Shown one piece after another: positions 26,126-35,188 of a DNA stretch of 64,000 bases. The notes below the pieces were generated by a model. The model was not told the DNA's origin, ran no database searches, and saw only the letters and a program-made list of their open reading frames with translations. The stretch lies in NCBI GenBank assembly GCA_028768545.1, contig CP054838.1, positions 4,833,001 to 4,897,000 of the forward strand, given 5' to 3'. A program made the position numbers and the translations under genes. The stretch comes from Desulfobacter sp. Its GTDB lineage: Bacteria; Desulfobacterota; Desulfobacteria; Desulfobacterales; Desulfobacteraceae. Every line of letters begins with the position of its first letter. Position 1 is the first letter of the stretch.

Positions 26126-27043
26126 TTAATTAACAACTATCTTTTCAAGAAAAAAAAGGGCGCCGGATTCAGGCACCAGCCCGTAGAGCGCCGGATAGGC
26201 TTCAACGGGGAAAACAACAGAAAAAGGGCCGCCCAGAGCAGGGTGAAGCCTTTGATTGTCACAGCTGACCAGAACAAACATAGGATAATCCAAGGCATCC
26301 GGCCCCAGGGTTACACTCGGCCCTGCAAAAGGCAACAATTGAACAGACTGAATTTTGTTGTTCAAACTATAGTCTGATAAAAAATAGGACAACGGGACGG
26401 CCTTGATAATTTCAGGCGAGGACAGGCCCTTAAATTCATTCCGGCATCCCTGGGCAATGGAAAGCATGGACCGATCCAATATGACCGCCTGTGACAAAAG
26501 CGCATCCCATTGAAATTTTTGTATTTCTTTGCCAAAAATCAGGGTAATCTCGGCCTGACGGACCGGGCCTGCAACCAGAGCCTTTACATACCAGGTATAA
26601 CAGGAGGTGTGGATCCCGGCATCTTCTTTGAACATAATTTTCAGAGGCCCGCCGTTTAATTCTGAAATGGGCTTTCCTGCCATTTCCCAGACTAAAAACC
26701 CTTTGTCCAGAAATTCTCCGGGCAGATATCCCACATATTGGTCAGCGCCGATAATGGTCACGCCAAAATCCTTATCTTGCCCTGCCAATTTTATGATCTT
26801 GGAAATCCGGACACCGGTATACTCTGTGATACCCTCATCTGCAAAGTTAGGATCCCTTGTTCTAAACTTTTCTGCAAAGGGGGACAGATCCTCCAAACCC
26901 ACCCATTCAAACCCGGGCCATGCCGATTCACTCCCCATCACCTTGACTCCGGGATCTGCCCAGGCACCCCCCAAAAGAGGAATATAGAGGGATAAAAACA
27001 GAAGAATACCCCGGACTGCATGTCTGATTTTTATCCTGGTCAT
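26126..27043 (-). CDS. Secreted protein with oxidoreductase molybdopterin-binding-like fold
   Basis: 305 residues with a signal peptide (GILLFLSLYIPLLGGAWAD). Residues about 60-150 (EYTGVRISKIIKLAG, then VTIIGADQYVGYLPGEFLD, then KPISELNGGPLKIMF) follow the pattern of the sulfite-oxidase/YedY-like domain, but no cofactor cysteine is seen in the expected position. It is probably a periplasmic ligand-binding protein rather than an enzyme. It ends 3 bp before the sensor kinase gene, so it is probably a periplasmic partner delivering a signal to that kinase (inference). A second domain of unknown type follows. Confidence 0.65.
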   Translation of the reverse strand: MTRIKIRHAVRGILLFLSLYIPLLGGAWADPGVKVMGSESAWPGFEWVGLEDLSPFAEKFRTRDPNFADEGITEYTGVRISKIIKLAGQDKDFGVTIIGADQYVGYLPGEFLDKGFLVWEMAGKPISELNGGPLKIMFKEDAGIHTSCYTWYVKALVAGPVRQAEITLIFGKEIQKFQWDALLSQAVILDRSMLSIAQGCRNEFKGLSSPEIIKAVPLSYFLSDYSLNNKIQSVQLLPFAGPSVTLGPDALDYPMFVLVSCDNQRLHPALGGPFSVVFPVEAYPALYGLVPESGALFFLEKIVVN

Positions 27044-27124
27044 ACTCCTGCCTTAAAAAATTAAATTTGACATTCTAAAATTTATGCAAAATAATCTTTT
27101 TTTAAATAAAATTCAAGAAAGACT

Positions 27125-28435
27125 CAGTGATGTCCGGTTAGGTTTTTGCTTGCTCAATAATTTTTTGATCTTTGACAATATTGTCCCTGTTTGAACTATG
27201 AGAGCCCTGCTCCTCGCAGCCAAACAGGTCATTTAGAATGGCGGTTCGCAGCTGCCGAACTCTTTTGATCGTGACCTTTTCATTAAACTGTTTTTGGCAA
27301 TGGATTGCCAGTAACAGGTAAGTGATAAGGCCGCCAAGAATCTGAACCATAAGGCCGTATTCACTGCGGGCAATGAGATGATATACCTTCAGATGTTCTT
27401 TCCACCATTTGAAAAAATCCTCAATGGTCCACCGGAGTTTATAAATTGTTGCTATTTGTTCCGCTGTTAAATCATGCCTGTCAGTTGCCACATAGTATTT
27501 GACGCCAGCAATTTTATAGCCAACAACCCGAACAGGCCTTTTCGTCTGGTTTTGATTCGGAGTACCAAGTTTAACCAGTGCATCATAAAAAATGTAGCTG
27601 TCGGAAGGGGTCTCGTGGTTATCAATAATTGTTCTTGTTGTCCTGGTTTTTATACGGCAGACAAAATGTTTGCCTTGCTCCTGAAGCAGGTCAAATTCTT
27701 TATGGGATTGATATCCACGATCCATAACACCTGTTTGCCCCTTGGAAAGTATTTTGGGAACAAAAGTGCGTTCAGCGCCGTTGCCTTCAGTCAAAAAGAT
27801 TTTGTTTGGGATTCCGTGATTAATGTCAAATCCGCAATGTACTTTGGCTTTTTTACTTCCTTTTCTGTAGTTCGCCCAGTGCATTGAAAGGACTGCATTT
27901 ATGAGACTACCGTCAATGGAAACCAACTCTCCTAACTCGGCGTGTTCACCCGGATGACACTCAAGAGCCTGTTTATAAAGATCCTCAAAGATAAATTGCA
28001 GTTGTTCGAGTCCCCTGTGATTGATGGCTTCACAGAAACTACTACGGCTGATACCACCGTCTGGCGCAATATTTTCTTTAGCAAAAACATTCTCCTTGAG
28101 ATCCTGAATTAAATGTCGGGCAGACTTGTGCTCCTGAAGATGGAAATAAACCAAAGCATTTATCTGGTCTTCGAATGTCATTTTTAAAGGGCGGTCTCCT
28201 CGAGATTGTAATTCCGGTGCTTTTGAAAGTGACTTTATCAGAGGGCACCTGAAATTGTCAAAGTTCAGGGACCGTAGTTGTTTTTTAGGGACTGAGATGT
28301 GCGTCATTTGAGCTCCTTGAGTTAAATTTTCAAGGCGCACAAAAATTTTTACGCACATTTGTCAACACAAAACAGACTGTTTTTTCAATGATTTTAGATG
28401 CTTTTTATATGCAACAACCTAACCGGACACTACTG
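27125..28435 (-). mobile_element. IS4-family insertion sequence, 1311 bp
   Basis: Ends CAGTGATGTCCGGTTAGGTT and (complement) CAGTAGTGTCCGGTTAGGTT are near-perfect terminal inverted repeats. AGAAAGACT directly precedes (27116-27124) and follows (28436-28444) the element, a 9-bp target duplication. The right end lies 16 bp before the start codon of prmA, so the insertion separated prmA from its original promoter. Confidence 0.9.
27138..28307 (-). CDS. IS4-family transposase
   Basis: About 389 residues from the ATG at 28307 (MTHISVPKKQLRSL), preferred because AAGGAG lies upstream; an earlier start at 28358 has none. DDE catalytic set: SIDGSLINAVL, VMDRGYQSHKEF, and the Y(2)R(3)E(6)K signature in YKLRWTIEDFFKWWKEHLK. 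The frame is intact and the ends are preserved, so the element may be active. Confidence 0.92.
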   Translation of the reverse strand: MTHISVPKKQLRSLNFDNFRCPLIKSLSKAPELQSRGDRPLKMTFEDQINALVYFHLQEHKSARHLIQDLKENVFAKENIAPDGGISRSSFCEAINHRGLEQLQFIFEDLYKQALECHPGEHAELGELVSIDGSLINAVLSMHWANYRKGSKKAKVHCGFDINHGIPNKIFLTEGNGAERTFVPKILSKGQTGVMDRGYQSHKEFDLLQEQGKHFVCRIKTRTTRTIIDNHETPSDSYIFYDALVKLGTPNQNQTKRPVRVVGYKIAGVKYYVATDRHDLTAEQIATIYKLRWTIEDFFKWWKEHLKVYHLIARSEYGLMVQILGGLITYLLLAIHCQKQFNEKVTIKRVRQLRTAILNDLFGCEEQGSHSSNRDNIVKDQKIIEQAKT

Positions 28436-28451
28436 AGAAAGACTTAACCCC

Positions 28452-29375
28452 ATGAAATTCAGAAAAATGACCGCCCAGTTTGATACGGACAACATCCCTT
28501 TGGCAGAAGAAATGATCTGCCATGTATTTTTTTTCTTTAATCTCAAAGGGGTGGTCTGCCATATTCCCATACCTGAACCGGATGAAGGATTCGGAACCCA
28601 AACCCTGGAATTGCCGAAAGAAAATGCCATCGTCGGTTATCTGCCGGACATGGATGCCTCGGACCTGATTATGGATAAAATTCAAAAAAAACTGGATGAT
28701 CTTGCGAGCTTCGACATCCAGGTCAACACCCGCATTAAAATTGTTGATGAGCAGGACTGGGCCGATGCCTGGAAATCCTATTTCAACGTTACAAGGATCA
28801 CGGATCGGATTGTGGTAAAACCCGAATGGAAAGACCATACCCCGGCCCCGGGAGAAGTTGTCATCCACATTGATCCTGGCATGGCATTTGGCACCGGCAC
28901 CCACCCCACAACCGCCATGTGCCTTGAAATGCTGGACAATCACCTTGAACCGGGACAAAAGGTCCTGGACGTCGGTTGCGGGTCCGGCATTCTCATGATT
29001 GCCGCGGCAAAACTGGGGGCAGGAAGGTTAACAGGTATTGACACCGATCCTCTGGCCGTGGACATCACCCGGAAAAACCTTGAAAAAAATCAGATTGAAC
29101 CTAGTGTTTTTACCCTGGCCGCCACCACCCTGGACCAGATCCTGGTCCAGGCCTACGACCTTGTCGTGGCAAATATTATTGCCCAGGTCATTGTAGACAT
29201 CCTTGAAGAGATAGAAAAAAGAATGACCGTCAACGGCATTGCGGTTCTTTCGGGCATTATCCAGGAACGCCGGCCGGACATTCTTAGGGCATTAGAGGCC
29301 TGCAACCTGTGCATTGTCAGAGAGCAAAACCAGGAAGAATGGGTTGCCATGGTGGTCTGCCGGAAAAAAGATTAA
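28452..29375 (+). CDS. prmA: Ribosomal protein L11 methyltransferase
   Basis: 307 residues with the canonical PrmA layout. An N-terminal substrate-recognition domain (residues 1-100) leads by a linker (VDEQDWADAWKSYFNVTRI) into the methyltransferase domain: IHIDPGMAFGTGTHPTTAMCL, VLDVGCGSGILMIAAAKLGA, GIDTDPLAVD, and DLVVANIIAQVIVD near the end. It trimethylates ribosomal protein L11 in the cytoplasm. An IS4 element ends 16 bp upstream, and the ribosome site is weak (GAGAAAGAC), so expression may now depend on the IS. A paralogue lies 4 kb to the left. Confidence 0.93.
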   Translation: MKFRKMTAQFDTDNIPLAEEMICHVFFFFNLKGVVCHIPIPEPDEGFGTQTLELPKENAIVGYLPDMDASDLIMDKIQKKLDDLASFDIQVNTRIKIVDEQDWADAWKSYFNVTRITDRIVVKPEWKDHTPAPGEVVIHIDPGMAFGTGTHPTTAMCLEMLDNHLEPGQKVLDVGCGSGILMIAAAKLGAGRLTGIDTDPLAVDITRKNLEKNQIEPSVFTLAATTLDQILVQAYDLVVANIIAQVIVDILEEIEKRMTVNGIAVLSGIIQERRPDILRALEACNLCIVREQNQEEWVAMVVCRKKD

Positions 29376-29487
29376 AACATCCCCCTAAATTTAAAGAAAC
29401 ATATTATGGGATGGATTCTTGATTCATTCTACCATATATGATTAAATCAATATTTGTTTTATCAAATAATGAGTCGGAGGCATCGGC

Positions 29488-31578
29488 ATGGCCAGTAACC
29501 AAAAAAAGATCAGCCTGAAAATAAAATTTTCTTCTGTGGTACTTATTTTTATCCTTATTTCATTGCTCATCAGTGCCGTTGGATTGTGGAAGCTGTCAGG
29601 CATAAGAGGACAAATCACCAAAATCGTTAACATTTCCGCTGAAAAAATCATTTTAGCCACCAGCATCGAAAAAGACCTGCTCCTCATCTCAGGATCTGAA
29701 AAAAACATGCTCATCTCAGAGGATGAAACTGAGATGAAAACCTATGCCGGCCTCATTGCAGCCGCTGAAAAACGGATCCAGGACAAAAGCAAAAAACTAT
29801 CTGCCATTGCCCTTTCAGACGAAAAAGAAAAATTAAAACGATTTGAAACCGCCTTTTCCCAGTTCATGTTGGTTCACAGAACCATATACGGCCTGACCAT
29901 GGCCAACACCAATTTTAAAGCCGCACAAATGGCTGCCAATGAGGCGGGTCCCTTGATCACCTCCCTGGGAGATCAGGTTGAAATCGTTTTAAAGGGGTAT
30001 GAAGAAGAATTTTTGGAAGCCACCCAGCTGTTTGATTCCATGCTCTTGGCCGAGGTGGGTGAATTAATGAAACGGTCGGCTCGTCTTTTAACGGCCATCC
30101 GTGAACTTGAGAACACGGAACAGGCCATTATCCTGTCCAGAGACAATGCCAAAACCCAAACCCTGATACAAAAAATAAATAAACTAAAAGACCCTGTGTC
30201 CAAGGAATTTGAAACCCTGGGATCACAAATCAATGAGAAATACCAAAAAGAATTTCTGGCTGCCCAAGATCTGTTCAACCAATTTGCGGCAGTCAGTGAA
30301 AAAATAACGGCACTGGCCGCCCAGGACTCCAACTCAAAGGCATTTGAACTCTCCAGAACCCAGGGGAAAAACGCCCTGGATCAAACATCAGAGATCATGA
30401 CGGACCTGGTCAATGCCAGCCAGACAGGCCTGGGCAAAGACCGGGACCTGGCAGATCACAGTTTCAACCAGGCCCGTATCCTTCTTATCGTGATTGCCGT
30501 GTGCGGTATACTTGCCGGTGCAATTCTGGCCTTTATCATCATTCGCCAAATTTTATCCGTACTCAATAAAAGTTTTGCCTTTGCCCAGAACCTGTCCCAG
30601 GGAGATTTTTCCTCAAGGCTTGACATTACCAGGGATGACGAACTCGGCGACCTGGTCAATTACCTTAACCAAATCGCCCAAAATGTGGGAGAGCTGATCA
30701 AAAACCTGAGCTCGGGTATCACCCTTCTTTCAGGGGCGTCATCCGACCTTGCCGAGGTGTCGGAAACCATGTCCCAGAACGCCCGTAATGCGTCGGACAA
30801 ATCCACCCATGTGGCCGGTGCGGCCGGCGATATGAACAATGCCATGGCCTCCGTTGCCATGGGCATGGAAGAAACCTCCCAGAACATGAGCACGGTGGCG
30901 GCAGCCGCAGAAGAGATGACCGCCACCATCGAAGAGGTCTCGAAAAACACGGCAACCTCAAGGGAAACCACTGACAAGGCCGTGGCCCAGACACAGACGG
31001 CCAATGAAAAAGTCAATCACCTGGCCCAAGCCACAGAAGCCATCGGCAAGGTGACCCAGACCATCACTGAGATTTCAGAGCAAACCAACCTTCTGGCCCT
31101 GAACGCCACCATTGAAGCTGCCAGGGCAGGAGAGGCAGGCAAAGGCTTTGCCGTGGTGGCAACCGAAATCAAGGAACTGGCCACCCAGACCTCGGCCGCC
31201 ACAGAAGAGATCAAGCAGGAAATCAAGCAAATCCAGACCGAAACCGCCCAGACCGTGGATATCATCACCCATGTGGCAGGAATCGTGGACAATGTCAATG
31301 ATCTGTCCTCCACCATTGCTGCGGCCATTGAAGAGCAGTCCGCAACCACCCGGGAAATTTCAGTCAACATCAACACCGCGTCCCAGGCAGGCCAGGATAT
31401 CACCTCAAGTATTAGTGAAACATCGGATGTGGCCAGCCAAGTGGCCAGTGATGTGTCAGGCATCAGTGATATGTCAGACCAAATCGTTATAAACAGTGAA
31501 AAAATAAACGAAAATGCCGGCAAACTTGCCGAAATTGCAACCAACCTCAAAGAGACAGCGGCCCGCTTTAAAATTTAA
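29488..31578 (+). CDS. Methyl-accepting chemotaxis protein
   Basis: 696 residues with GGAGG before the ATG. TM1 at about 14-34, a long helical periplasmic sensor domain to about 330, TM2 at about 331-352 ([19 protein letters not shown]), HAMP to about 405, then the signalling coiled coil. The hairpin-tip signature [35 protein letters not shown] is near residues 528-562. Deamidation-type Gln/Glu sites lie in the flanking helices. It senses an unknown extracellular ligand and signals to CheA/CheW. It is followed 12 bp later by the mla-like operon. Confidence 0.93.
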   Translation: MASNQKKISLKIKFSSVVLIFILISLLISAVGLWKLSGIRGQITKIVNISAEKIILATSIEKDLLLISGSEKNMLISEDETEMKTYAGLIAAAEKRIQDKSKKLSAIALSDEKEKLKRFETAFSQFMLVHRTIYGLTMANTNFKAAQMAANEAGPLITSLGDQVEIVLKGYEEEFLEATQLFDSMLLAEVGELMKRSARLLTAIRELENTEQAIILSRDNAKTQTLIQKINKLKDPVSKEFETLGSQINEKYQKEFLAAQDLFNQFAAVSEKITALAAQDSNSKAFELSRTQGKNALDQTSEIMTDLVNASQTGLGKDRDLADHSFNQARILLIVIAVCGILAGAILAFIIIRQILSVLNKSFAFAQNLSQGDFSSRLDITRDDELGDLVNYLNQIAQNVGELIKNLSSGITLLSGASSDLAEVSETMSQNARNASDKSTHVAGAAGDMNNAMASVAMGMEETSQNMSTVAAAAEEMTATIEEVSKNTATSRETTDKAVAQTQTANEKVNHLAQATEAIGKVTQTITEISEQTNLLALNATIEAARAGEAGKGFAVVATEIKELATQTSAATEEIKQEIKQIQTETAQTVDIITHVAGIVDNVNDLSSTIAAAIEEQSATTREISVNINTASQAGQDITSSISETSDVASQVASDVSGISDMSDQIVINSEKINENAGKLAEIATNLKETAARFKI

Positions 31579-31590
31579 GGAAAGGATGTT

Positions 31591-32700
31591 TTGCCTCACC
31601 TCAACATTGAGACTGAAACAAATACACTGACCCTGTCCTTTTCAGGACACCTGGACGGCCCCGGGGTTGCATCCCTTTGGAAAAAGGCCTTAGATGTTTT
31701 AAAAAAAACAAATTCCCAGAAAATCAAATTCAACCTGGAAGCTGTTGACTATCTGGACATGGCCGGCGCCACTTTTATCTCCCATTTAAATCAATTGGGC
31801 GCCACCATGAACAAGGGCGTTTTAATCCTGGGTTTAAAAACAGAATTTTCCCCCCTGCTTAAAATGGCAGCCCAGTCATACAAGGTCCAAACACCTGAGA
31901 AAGGACCTGTTTCAAAGCTTTCCCGGACCGGGGAAAAATTAGCCGCTGTCCTGGCAGACGTTAAAATATTTATCACCTTTATCGGTGAAATCACCTGGGC
32001 CCTGGTTACAAGCCTTAAAAACCCTTCCAGCATCCGCTGGGCAGAGACCTGGATGGTGGCAGAACGTTCGGGCGTGGATGCACTGCCCATTGTGGCCCTG
32101 ATTTCTTTTATCCTAGGACTTGTCATGGCCTTTCAGGCGGCCATTCCCATGAAAATGTTCGGAGCGGAAATCTATGTGGCCAACCTCATCGGCATTGCCA
32201 TGGTCAGGGAACTTGGCCCGCTGATGACCGCCATTGTCCTGGCCGGAAGATCCGCATCCGCCTTTGCAGCTGAAATCGGAACCATGAAAATCAACGAGGA
32301 AATTGACGCCTTAACCGTCATGGGCATGGAGCCTGTCAAGTTTCTCATCCTTCCCCGGGTGATTGCGGCCACCCTGATCACCCCGTTACTCACTGTGTTC
32401 TCAAACCTGGTCGGTATCCTGGGCGGCGCCCTTGTCATCATCTCCTTTGGCTATCCCTGGATTGCCTATTACAACCAGGTGGTCAATTTCGTCACCTGGC
32501 AGGACCTCACAGGCGGCCTGGTCAAATGCTTTGTATTCGGCCTGCTCATTGCAGCCACCGGGTGTATCCGGGGATACCAGACCCTGAGAGGCCCTTCGGC
32601 CGTGGGAGATTCAACCACCCGGGCCGTGGTTTCCTCGATTATTCTGGTTGCCGTGTTTGATGGTATTTTTTCAATTGTTTACTATTATTTAGGCGTATGA
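31591..32700 (+). CDS. mlaE: STAS-MlaE fusion, permease of lipid ABC transporter
   Basis: 369 residues from a TTG with AAGGAAAGGA upstream. Residues 1-100 are a STAS-like domain (TLTLSFSGHLDGPG, DYLDMAGATFISHLNQL), as in MlaB fused to the permease. Residues 110-369 are the MlaE fold: FQAAIPMKMFGAEIYVANLIG, VRELGPLMTAIVLAGRSASAFAAEIGTMK and EEIDALTVMGMEP are family signatures. It forms the inner-membrane channel of a phospholipid or other hydrophobic transport system at the envelope. The stop overlaps the ATPase start by 4 nt. Confidence 0.92.
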   Translation: MPHLNIETETNTLTLSFSGHLDGPGVASLWKKALDVLKKTNSQKIKFNLEAVDYLDMAGATFISHLNQLGATMNKGVLILGLKTEFSPLLKMAAQSYKVQTPEKGPVSKLSRTGEKLAAVLADVKIFITFIGEITWALVTSLKNPSSIRWAETWMVAERSGVDALPIVALISFILGLVMAFQAAIPMKMFGAEIYVANLIGIAMVRELGPLMTAIVLAGRSASAFAAEIGTMKINEEIDALTVMGMEPVKFLILPRVIAATLITPLLTVFSNLVGILGGALVIISFGYPWIAYYNQVVNFVTWQDLTGGLVKCFVFGLLIAATGCIRGYQTLRGPSAVGDSTTRAVVSSIILVAVFDGIFSIVYYYLGV

Positions 32701-33443
32701 ATCCAACTCTTATCCAGGTCAGGCATCTTTATGCCGGATACAACCAAACCGCCATCATGGAAGATATCAGTTTTGATATCCGTCAAGGGGAAATTTTTGT
32801 CATCCTCGGCGGATCCGGGTGCGGTAAAAGCACGGTACTCAAGCATATGATCGGCCTCATCCCCCCCATATCCGGCCAGGTCCTGATCAATGGGCAAGAT
32901 ATGGTTACGGCAGCAGGGGATAAAAAAAACCAGCTGCTCAGATCCATAGGGGTGGCCTTTCAAAACGGGGCCCTTTTCGGATCCATGACCGTGCTCGAAA
33001 ATATCATGCTCCCCTTAAAGGAATTCACATCCCTGCCCATGGACGCCATCGAGGCCATCGCCCGGGTTAAACTCAGCCTGGTCCACCTGGAGCAGGGGGC
33101 CAACCTTCTGCCCGACGAACTCAGCGGGGGAATGAAAAAAAGGGCGGCCATTGCCAGGGCCATGGCCCTGGACCCTGCCATCTTGTTTTTAGATGAGCCA
33201 TCGGCCGGACTCGATCCTCTAACCTCGGCAGGGCTGGACAAACTGATCCTGGAACTTGCCGCCTCTTTGAACATCACCTTTGTCATTGTCACCCATGAAC
33301 TGGAGAGCATTCTGAGCATTGCCGACCGTACCATCATGCTGGGCAAAGAAACAAAAGGGATCATTGCCCAGGGAGATCCCCTGAAGTTAAAACAGGATCC
33401 AGCCAACCCTTATGTGTATAATTTTTTCAATCGAAAGTTATAA
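32697..33443 (+). CDS. mlaF: MlaF-like ABC transporter ATPase
   Basis: 248 residues. Walker A GGSGCGKST near residue 40, Q-loop (VAFQNGALFG), signature LSGGMKKRAAIARA, Walker B ILFLDEPSAGLDP and switch histidine in VTHELES. It powers the STAS-MlaE permease. ATGA overlap with the gene before it and a 15-bp gap to the next point to one operon. Confidence 0.93.
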   Translation: MNPTLIQVRHLYAGYNQTAIMEDISFDIRQGEIFVILGGSGCGKSTVLKHMIGLIPPISGQVLINGQDMVTAAGDKKNQLLRSIGVAFQNGALFGSMTVLENIMLPLKEFTSLPMDAIEAIARVKLSLVHLEQGANLLPDELSGGMKKRAAIARAMALDPAILFLDEPSAGLDPLTSAGLDKLILELAASLNITFVIVTHELESILSIADRTIMLGKETKGIIAQGDPLKLKQDPANPYVYNFFNRKL

Positions 33444-33458
33444 AACAGGACGCCAGCC

Positions 33459-34544
33459 ATGACCCAAAAGCCTCATTTTTTCAAACTCGGTCTTTTTATG
33501 ATTCTGGCCTTTGCCCTGACCGCAGCCATGCTCATAGCATTTGGCGCAGGCCAGTTTTTTAAGATAGAAACCTTAGCTGAAACCTGTTTTGACGAATCAG
33601 TCCAGGGCCTGGATATTGGATCGGAAGTCAAATACAAGGGGGTGAGAATCGGCACGGTCAAATCCATTACCACCCCGGCCAAAGTATATGATGTCCCGTC
33701 CAACTATGTGCTGGTCACCTTTAGCCTTTCCGAAGACTGCTATGTGGGACAGACTGGAAAGGATGCGGCAGAAAGGATGAAAAAGGCCATTGACCAGGGC
33801 CTGTCCATTAAACTATCATTTAAAGGGCTGACAGGGGCTGCCTATCTGGAAACCGATTACCAGGGACAGGCCTCGCTGCTGGATATTACCTGGGAATCTG
33901 AAAACCTGTACCTGCCCTCTAAAAAAAGCAACATGAAACGGATCGGGGATGCCATGAACCAGCTCATGGACACTCTGACAGATCTGAACATCAAGGGAAT
34001 CGGCACGGATCTGGCCGGGCTGATAAAAGGACTGAACGAAAAAGTCAATGCATTGAACATGGCCCAGATATCAGACCAGGCAGAAGGGTTGCTCACAGAA
34101 TTACGCCAGACCAATCAAAAAGTCACCCAGATCATGGAATCAAACCGGATAAAGCAGATCGTGGCCGATGCAGGAGACTCTTTTACCCATTTAAAAACCA
34201 TGCTCCATGATGCAAAACAACCCGTGGGCAACTCTTTGAAAAACATTGAAAAAGCAGCATCCAGTGTCACCCGGATGACAACGGCCCTTGAAGACGGATA
34301 CGGGCCAAAGCTGGAAAGCCTCAGCCTACGGATGGATACAATGCTCCAAAGCATGGAAAAAACATCAAAAATGCTGGAAACCATGGTATGGATCAACTCG
34401 GATATTTTAAACAAGGCGGTTGAAAACTTTAAATATACATCGGAAAACCTTAACCAGCTTAGCCTGGAGCTCAAGCAGTATCCAGGGAGGCTTCTCATGG
34501 AGCATCCCCCAAATGCCAATTTTGCCAGGGAGCAGTTAAAATGA
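33459..34544 (+). CDS. mlaD: MlaD/MCE-domain lipid-binding protein
   Basis: 361 residues. One N-terminal membrane anchor (LGLFMILAFALTAAMLIAFGAG) then an MCE domain at about 35-150 (FDESVQGLDIGSEVKYKGVRIGTVKSI). Then a helical region of about 200 residues (repeated amphipathic helices, MAQISDQAEGLLTELRQ and similar) probably forms the periplasmic tunnel. MCE proteins assemble as rings that carry lipid between membranes. It overlaps the next gene by 4 nt. Confidence 0.92.
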   Translation: MTQKPHFFKLGLFMILAFALTAAMLIAFGAGQFFKIETLAETCFDESVQGLDIGSEVKYKGVRIGTVKSITTPAKVYDVPSNYVLVTFSLSEDCYVGQTGKDAAERMKKAIDQGLSIKLSFKGLTGAAYLETDYQGQASLLDITWESENLYLPSKKSNMKRIGDAMNQLMDTLTDLNIKGIGTDLAGLIKGLNEKVNALNMAQISDQAEGLLTELRQTNQKVTQIMESNRIKQIVADAGDSFTHLKTMLHDAKQPVGNSLKNIEKAASSVTRMTTALEDGYGPKLESLSLRMDTMLQSMEKTSKMLETMVWINSDILNKAVENFKYTSENLNQLSLELKQYPGRLLMEHPPNANFAREQLK

Positions 34545-35188
34545 ACAGACCGATAAACCAAATCATCTTGGCTCTTTTTGCAGCCCTGTTGGCATTTCTC
34601 TTTTCAGGCTGCAGCATTAAAAACGATTTCCCCCAAAAAGAGAGGTTTCGCCTGACAGCAGCTTCAAAACAGGCAGAAGCCCAGGCCCCTGAAACAGGTG
34701 AGAGTCTATGGGTCAAATCCCTGGACATTTCTCCTGAGTTTGAAACCTCCTCTTTTTCCTACAGGATCGGTAAAAACCGGTTTTCATCTGATTTTTACCA
34801 TGTCTATATGATTCCTCCGGCGCGGATGGTCACCGAACAAATCAAAGAAGACCTCTATGCCTCCCGGTTCTTTTCGCCACCCTCCCAGAACGCCATGGAT
34901 GCGATTCAATATCATCTCCGGGGAAAAATCATTGACCTGTATGCAGATTTTCAGGATGATCAGGACCCCAAAGCCATGGTCACCATCCGCCTTTTTCTTG
35001 AACACAATGAAAAAGAGGGGTTTAAACCCGTGATCACTCAAACCTACAGGGCTGTCATTCCCATGACAGAATCAGCTCCCGAGGCATTTGTTAAGGGACT
35101 TAGCCAGGGGCTGACTCAAATTCTGAACCAATTTTTCCAGGACATGACAGATGCCGGTATCCAGGCTGAAAAGGACAGCATAAAATGA
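34541..35188 (+). CDS. ABC transport auxiliary lipoprotein (PqiC/DUF330-like)
   Basis: 215 residues. Lipobox FSGCSIK (Cys near 24) after a hydrophobic leader. The mature part (LDISPEFETSSFSYRIGKNRF, then YHVYMIPPARMVTEQIKEDLYASRFF) is typical of auxiliary lipoproteins that accompany Mla/Pqi/Let transporters and are likely anchored in the outer membrane. It overlaps mlaD and hisA by 4 nt on both sides. Confidence 0.82.
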   Translation: MNRPINQIILALFAALLAFLFSGCSIKNDFPQKERFRLTAASKQAEAQAPETGESLWVKSLDISPEFETSSFSYRIGKNRFSSDFYHVYMIPPARMVTEQIKEDLYASRFFSPPSQNAMDAIQYHLRGKIIDLYADFQDDQDPKAMVTIRLFLEHNEKEGFKPVITQTYRAVIPMTESAPEAFVKGLSQGLTQILNQFFQDMTDAGIQAEKDSIK

